Source: AR5 sp035762565
Lineage (GTDB): Bacteria > Methylomirabilota > Methylomirabilia > Rokubacteriales > CSP1-6
Reading direction: 5' to 3'
Length of the DNA stretch: 9,508 bases
NCBI GenBank assembly: GCA_035762565.1
Contig: DASTOJ010000283.1
Location: 1-9,508 of the forward strand
Position numbers and translations under genes: made by a program
Notes under the pieces: generated by a model
Database searches by the model: none
What the model was told of the DNA's origin: nothing
What the model saw: the letters and a program-made list of their open reading frames with translations, nothing else
In this document: positions 6,415 through 9,508 of the stretch, piece after piece
How positions within the stretch are numbered: position 1 is the stretch's first letter
Layout of the letters: every line of letters begins with the position of its first letter

Positions 6415-6845
6415 AGTACGCGAAGGTCTACGTCGACGACGTCAAGGTGGGCGACGAGCTGCCGCCGCTCGCGAAGGGCCCCATCCAGCAGATCCAGCTC
6501 ACGCGCTACGCCGGCGCCTCCGGCGACTTCAACCCCATCCACCAGGACGACGAGTTCGCGAGGGCCGCCGGCATGGGCGGCGTCTTCGCCCACGGCATGC
6601 TCTCGATGGGCTTCGTGGCCCAGGCGCTGACCGACTGGGCCGGCGCCGGTAGCGTCCGCAAGCTCGGCGTGCGCTTCGTGGGGCTGGTCCGATTGAAGGA
6701 TACGGTCACCTGCCGGGGCCGCGTGCTCGCCAAGTCCATCAAGGACGACGTGCACCTCGTCGACCTCGAGATCTGGGCCGAGAACCAGCGCGGCGAAAAA
6801 GTCGTCACCGGCACAGCCACGGTCTCGATGCCGTCGCGCGACTAG
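6411..6845 (+). CDS. MaoC-like (R)-specific enoyl-CoA hydratase, catalytic subunit
   Basis: The 144-residue protein starts at GTG 6411, which overlaps the previous TGA (GTGA), and stops at TAG 6845. It carries the hydratase-2 motif YAGASGDFNPIHQDDEFA (residues 33-50) with catalytic D39 and H44, followed by FAHGMLSMGFVAQ. The rest fits a single hot-dog domain (KLGVRFVGLVRLKDTVTCRG; GEKVVTGTATV). It catalyses reversible hydration of trans-2-enoyl thioesters to (3R)-hydroxyacyl thioesters. With the upstream MaoC-N protein lacking the catalytic His, the pair is best read as a heterodimer. The frame is open upstream of the GTG, but that region is the shadow of the MaoC-N gene. The cluster has no dedicated acyl-CoA ligase or dehydrogenase in view, so the pathway is unknown. 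Confidence 0.88.
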   Translation: MKYAKVYVDDVKVGDELPPLAKGPIQQIQLTRYAGASGDFNPIHQDDEFARAAGMGGVFAHGMLSMGFVAQALTDWAGAGSVRKLGVRFVGLVRLKDTVTCRGRVLAKSIKDDVHLVDLEIWAENQRGEKVVTGTATVSMPSRD

Positions 6846-6880
6846 GGTATCGGGGTGTCGTTGGCCCAGGGAGTGAATGG

Positions 6881-7354
6881 ATGGTGGCCGCTATGCGTCC
6901 AATGGCCGTGAAGCCCTATCGCGCGGCGCTGGCTCTGGTGCTCGTCCTGCTGCTCGGGTGGGCTGCCGCCGGACACGCCGGAGGACGGGGCGGCGGGCGG
7001 GGCTCGGGCGGCGGGGGACATGGGTTTCACGGCGGCCGAGGCGGCGGCGTGCACGGCGGGCCACGTGGATTCCACGGGAATCACGGCGGCCAGTTCCAGG
7101 GGCGCCATCACGGGTTTCATGGCCACCGCGGCTTTCATGGCCACCGCGGGTTTCACGGGCGAGCCTTCATAGGCGCGGCCCCGCTCTTCCTGTATTCGCC
7201 TGGTTACATTTACACTCCACCCCCGGTCGTGTACGCGCCGCCGGTCTACGTCCAGCCTCCCGCGTACTGGTATTACTGCCCCAGCGCGCAGGCATACTAC
7301 CCGTACGTCGCCTCGTGTCCAGAGCCCTGGGTCCTCGTCCCCGCCAGCCGGTAG
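6881..7354 (+). CDS. secreted Gly/His-rich protein with Pro/Tyr-rich C-terminus
   Basis: The 157-residue protein starts at ATG 6881, chosen because AGGGAG (6868-6873) sits 7 nt upstream, and ends at TAG 7354. A signal peptide is clear: basic start, a hydrophobic run of Ala/Leu/Val (residues ~15-30) and a probable cut after GHA (33). The mature part has a Gly/Arg/His-rich stretch (34-94) with twelve histidines and FHGHRG-type repeats, then a Pro/Tyr/Val-rich section (101-130) and a final YYCPSAQAYYPYVASCPEPWVLV with two cysteines (C133, C146). I recall the C-x-YYPYV-x-C-x-W ending in many small exported proteobacterial proteins of unknown function. Metal binding by the His-rich part or an envelope role is inference. 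The gene follows the MaoC gene by 35 bp and could be read through from it. Confidence 0.75.
   Translation: MVAAMRPMAVKPYRAALALVLVLLLGWAAAGHAGGRGGGRGSGGGGHGFHGGRGGGVHGGPRGFHGNHGGQFQGRHHGFHGHRGFHGHRGFHGRAFIGAAPLFLYSPGYIYTPPPVVYAPPVYVQPPAYWYYCPSAQAYYPYVASCPEPWVLVPASR
7112..7158 (+). repeat. 18-bp tandem repeat in the His-rich coding region
   Basis: Two near-identical 18-bp copies (GGGTTTCATGGCCACCGC at 7112-7129 and the same with one change at 7130-7147) are followed by a partial third copy to about 7158. They encode repeated GFHGHR and point to replication slippage expanding the His-rich tract. Confidence 0.8.
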
Positions 7355-7370
7355 AGTCAGGCCAGCCCGC

Positions 7371-7913
7371 TCACCCTCTCGGGGTGTGGCCCCTCGCGCC
7401 GGCCCACTCGCGCAGCGCCTCGCGCGTCGAGGGAAACGCCAGCGTGTCCCAGGGGATCTCGGGGGGCGTCACCCATTCCAGCCGGTCGTTCTCCGCGCAC
7501 GCGGTCAGCGTCCCGCCCAGCACGCGCGCCGTGTAGACGATGATCACCGGCGCGCCGGGGTACGAGTACACGTTGAGCAGGCCGGTGAGGTCGACCTCGA
7601 GGCCGGTCTCCTCGAGGGTCTCCCGCACCGCCGCGTCGGTGACGCTCTCGCCGAAGTCCACGAAGCCTCCGGGGTAGGTCCACAGGCCGCGGCCGGGGTT
7701 GATCGAGCGGCGGGTGAGGAGGATGCGCCCGTCCTGCTCGGGGATGGTGCCGGCCACCACCTTGGGGTTGAGGTAGAACACGAACTCGCAGGCCGGACAC
7801 ACCGCCTGCTCGCGCTGGTCGGGCGGGACCGGGGCGCGTACCAGCGCCGTCGCGCACAGGGGACAGAACCGGATCGTCGTCGGGGCGAGGAAACGATGCT
7901 CGTGGTCGGCCAC
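7371..7913 (-). CDS. zinc-ribbon Nudix hydrolase
   Basis: The 180-residue protein runs from GTG 7913-7911 to TGA 7373-7371. An N-terminal zinc ribbon is formed by C17-x2-C20 and C39-x2-C42. It is followed by YLNPKVVAGTIPEQDGRILLTRR and the Nudix box G83-x5-E89-x7-R97-E-T-L-E-E-T-G-L105, complete with the metal-binding glutamates E101 and E102. Nudix enzymes hydrolyse nucleoside diphosphates linked to another group; zinc-ribbon members often act on NADH or ADP-ribose, but the substrate is not set by the motif. The GTG has no Shine-Dalgarno; TAGACT lies 6 nt upstream. The gene converges on the Gly/His-rich gene with a 16-bp gap and diverges from the LivK gene across 151 bp. Confidence 0.9.
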   Translation of the reverse strand: MADHEHRFLAPTTIRFCPLCATALVRAPVPPDQREQAVCPACEFVFYLNPKVVAGTIPEQDGRILLTRRSINPGRGLWTYPGGFVDFGESVTDAAVRETLEETGLEVDLTGLLNVYSYPGAPVIIVYTARVLGGTLTACAENDRLEWVTPPEIPWDTLAFPSTREALREWAGARGHTPRG

Positions 7914-7979
7914 GACGCCAGTCTAAACTACGGCCGGCGTGCGCGAGCCAACGAGCGACGGCGGGGGCCCGGGGCCGTG

Positions 7980-8009
7980 TTGACAGTGTCCTGATCCCGG
8001 TGTTACAAC
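7980..8009 (+). promoter_or_regulatory. sigma70-type promoter for the LivK gene
   Basis: A perfect -35 TTGACA (7980-7985) is followed after 18 bp by TACAAC (8004-8009), a 4/6 -10 box preceded by TG at 8001-8002 (extended -10 arrangement). Transcription would begin near 8016, giving a leader of about 48 nt. An inverted repeat GACA-G-TGTC (7982-7990) overlaps the -35 and could be an operator half-match or chance. This is the only strong promoter seen in the 151-bp intergenic stretch 7914-8064; no hairpin or riboswitch was recognised there. Confidence 0.6.
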
Positions 8010-8064
8010 GCGGCGTGCATTTGCGGTCGTCTCGCTTGACGTTCCCGTCACCCTGGAGGCTTTC

Positions 8065-9330
8065 ATGCTGCGCCGCCTGTCCGCCGCCGTCACGCTCGTC
8101 GTCCTGGTTGCCGCCACCGGCTGGCTCGTCGCCTACGCCCAGTCGGGCGAGTACAAGATCGGAGTGCTGGAGCCGCTCACCGGGCCCCTGGCCGGCGAGG
8201 GCAAGCGCCACCTGGAAGGTTACGAGATCGTCCGTGACATGATCAACGCGCGCGGCGGGGTGATGGGCAAGAAGCTCGTCTTCGCCGTGGCCGACGTCCC
8301 CGACCCCACGGCCGCCGCCAGCGAGGCCAACCGGCTCATCACCCGCGAGGGCGTCAAGATCCTCACCGGCACGTTCTCCTCGCGTCTCTGCGGCGCGGCC
8401 AGCGAGGCGGCCGCCCGTCACAACGTCATCTACTGGGAGACCTCCTGCGTCGACCCCCGCTTCAACAAGCGCGGGCTCAAGACCGTGTTCCGGACCGAGA
8501 TCGACGCCACCGGGTTCGGCTGGTACAACATCGAGTTCATCGTCAAGCACCTGGCGCCCCGCTTCAACCTCAAGCCGAACCAGCTGAAGATCGCCTTCAT
8601 CTCGGAGGACTCCTCCTACGGCCAGGGCGTGACCGAGTCGGCCCTGGCCCGCGCCAAGGAGCTGGGGCTCCAGGTGGTGGCGCCGGTCGAGTACTACAAC
8701 TTCCAGACGATCAACGACATGACGCCGATCATCGTGAAGCTCAAGCAGCTCAGCCCCGACGTCGTCCACCACATCTCCTACACCAACGACGCCCCGCTGT
8801 TCTGGCGGCAGGCGCGTGAGCAGAACTTCCTGTTCAAGGCCCTCGTGCACGCCGGCGCCACCGGCTACGGCGGGGCGGACTTCGGCAAGGCGATGGGCAA
8901 CGACGGCAACGGCGTGTTCGCGCTCCTGGAGCCGGGCCCCGGCTTCCGCCTGGAGGCGCTGCGCCCCGACGGCCAGAAGCTGGAGAAGGAGTTCCGCGAC
9001 GCGGTGCAGAAGCGCACCGGCTCCTACCCGTTCGGCGCCCACCAGCTCGCCGGCGGCGGCCTCTGGCTGCTCAAGGTCGTCCTCGACCGGGCCAAGAGCG
9101 ACGAGCTGGAGAAGTTCCGCTCGGCCGTCATGTCGCTCGACCTGCCGGTCGGCTCCATGATCAACGGCTGGGGCGTGAAGTTCTCGGAAGACGGCCAGAA
9201 CTCCAACGAGCGCGTGCAGCACTACATGCTGCAGTGGCAGAACGGCCAGCTGGTGACGGTGTGGCCGGAGGAATTCACCACGAACCGGGCCAAGTGGATC
9301 CCGCTCGGCGCCTGGGACGCGCGCAAATAG
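8065..9330 (+). CDS. branched-chain amino acid-type ABC transporter, periplasmic binding protein (LivK-like)
   Basis: The 421-residue protein starts at ATG 8065 with a strong Shine-Dalgarno GGAGG (8055-8059) 5 nt upstream. A signal peptide is evident (MLRRLSAAVTLVVLVAATGW..., likely cut after VAYA, residue 25), so the mature protein is periplasmic. It then shows the type I periplasmic binding protein fold: YKIGVLEPLTGPLAGEG, IVRDMINARGGVMGKKL (~56-72), SSRLCGAASEAA and YWETSCVDP (C109 and C128 may form a disulfide), IAFISEDSSYGQGV, and late MLQWQNGQLVTVWPEEF. Such proteins deliver branched-chain amino acids, amides, short fatty acids or aromatic acids to the LivHMGF complex; the ligand is not predictable here. 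The next frame encodes a LivH permease immediately downstream, confirming the context. It probably leads an operon driven by the promoter at 7980-8009. Confidence 0.9.
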   Translation: MLRRLSAAVTLVVLVAATGWLVAYAQSGEYKIGVLEPLTGPLAGEGKRHLEGYEIVRDMINARGGVMGKKLVFAVADVPDPTAAASEANRLITREGVKILTGTFSSRLCGAASEAAARHNVIYWETSCVDPRFNKRGLKTVFRTEIDATGFGWYNIEFIVKHLAPRFNLKPNQLKIAFISEDSSYGQGVTESALARAKELGLQVVAPVEYYNFQTINDMTPIIVKLKQLSPDVVHHISYTNDAPLFWRQAREQNFLFKALVHAGATGYGGADFGKAMGNDGNGVFALLEPGPGFRLEALRPDGQKLEKEFRDAVQKRTGSYPFGAHQLAGGGLWLLKVVLDRAKSDELEKFRSAVMSLDLPVGSMINGWGVKFSEDGQNSNERVQHYMLQWQNGQLVTVWPEEFTTNRAKWIPLGAWDARK

Positions 9331-9508
9331 ACGTCCTCGCGCAGCTCGGCGTCTCCACGATCCTCCTCGGGGGGATCTATGCCCTGATCGCGGTGGGCCT
9401 CACGCTCATCTTCGGGATCATGCGCGTGGTGAACTTCGCCCACGGCGAGTTCCTGATGCTCGGCATGTACCTGGCGTTCTGGGCGTACACGCTCCTGGCG
9501 CTCGACCC
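9294..9508 (+). CDS. LivH-type ABC transporter permease, N-terminal part (cut by window end)
   Basis: In the +3 frame, sequence after the LivK stop reads DVLAQLGVSTILLGGIYALI, then AVGLTLIFGIMRVVNFAHGE and FLMLGMYLAFWAYTLLALD, the highly characteristic LivH beginning with its VNFAHGE motif. The frame is open to base 9508, so the gene continues outside the window. The start is uncertain. The first standard in-frame candidate upstream is GTG 9294, which overlaps the LivK end by 37 nt. The position where LivH proteins usually begin corresponds to an ATA at 9327-9329 overlapping the LivK stop (ATAG); ATA is a very rare start. CTG 9312 is a further option. The protein is a membrane subunit forming the translocation pore with LivM. 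Confidence 0.85.
   Translation, partial: MDPARRLGRAQIDVLAQLGVSTILLGGIYALIAVGLTLIFGIMRVVNFAHGEFLMLGMYLAFWAYTLLALD

Noticed and set aside
7373..7386. Hairpin CACCC/GGGTG between the convergent Gly/His-rich and Nudix genes as a terminator
   Set aside because: The stem is only 5 bp, it lies inside the Nudix C-terminal codons, and it has no T run on either side.
7357..9222. 621-codon open frame on the - strand across the Nudix and LivK genes
   Set aside because: It is low-complexity and lies opposite the clear LivK gene, which has promoter, Shine-Dalgarno and signal peptide.

Overview
This window comes from a very GC-rich bacterial genome (coding sequence dense with G/C third positions, GTG starts, few AT-rich stretches). 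The gene mix is a class III cyclase-type AAA/TPR signalling protein, paired MaoC hot-dog proteins, a LivK/LivH transporter and a UGSC-family selenoprotein. I recall this mix from uncultivated soil lineages such as Candidatus Rokubacteria (Methylomirabilota). That placement is inference; no rRNA or marker gene is present.

Layout: (1) 1-2073 (+) is the 3' part of a large AAA/TPR regulator that runs in from the left edge. (2) 4798-2076 (-) looks like a three-gene operon, read right to left: an MFS transporter (4798-3647), a selenoprotein gene (3617-2776) and an alpha/beta hydrolase (2765-2076). The operon converges on gene 1 with 2 bp between the stop codons. (3) 4820-6845 (+) diverges from it with only 21 bp between start codons: a TSUP/TauE permease, an FlK-like hot-dog thioesterase and two MaoC-type hot-dog proteins, the last three joined by stop/start overlaps. 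(4) 6881-7354 (+) encodes a secreted Gly/His-rich protein. (5) 7913-7371 (-) encodes a zinc-ribbon Nudix hydrolase. (6) 8065-9330 (+) encodes a LivK-type periplasmic binding protein with a recognisable promoter and ribosome binding site, followed by the start of a LivH permease that is cut by the right edge.

The main discovery is the gene at 2776-3617 (-). A plain ORF reading splits it into unconnected pieces. Reading the TGA at 3347-3345 as selenocysteine joins a 90-residue N-terminal part to its continuation and creates the motif Sec-Gly-Ser-Cys. An 8-bp perfect hairpin with loop AGUAU lies directly downstream, at the position and with the loop G expected of a bacterial SECIS element. A second interruption, a one-base frame change near 3000, separates the UGSC domain from a conserved-looking C-terminal region with a GGPGKHS motif. 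This may be an assembly or sequencing indel in a short G run, or a real lesion.

The working picture is a metabolic island. A selenium-dependent redox protein of unknown substrate is flanked by a transporter and a hydrolase, beside an acyl-CoA module (thioesterase plus a probable heterodimeric enoyl-CoA hydratase) with its own anion permease. No selA, selB, selC or selD is visible here; they would have to be elsewhere in the genome.
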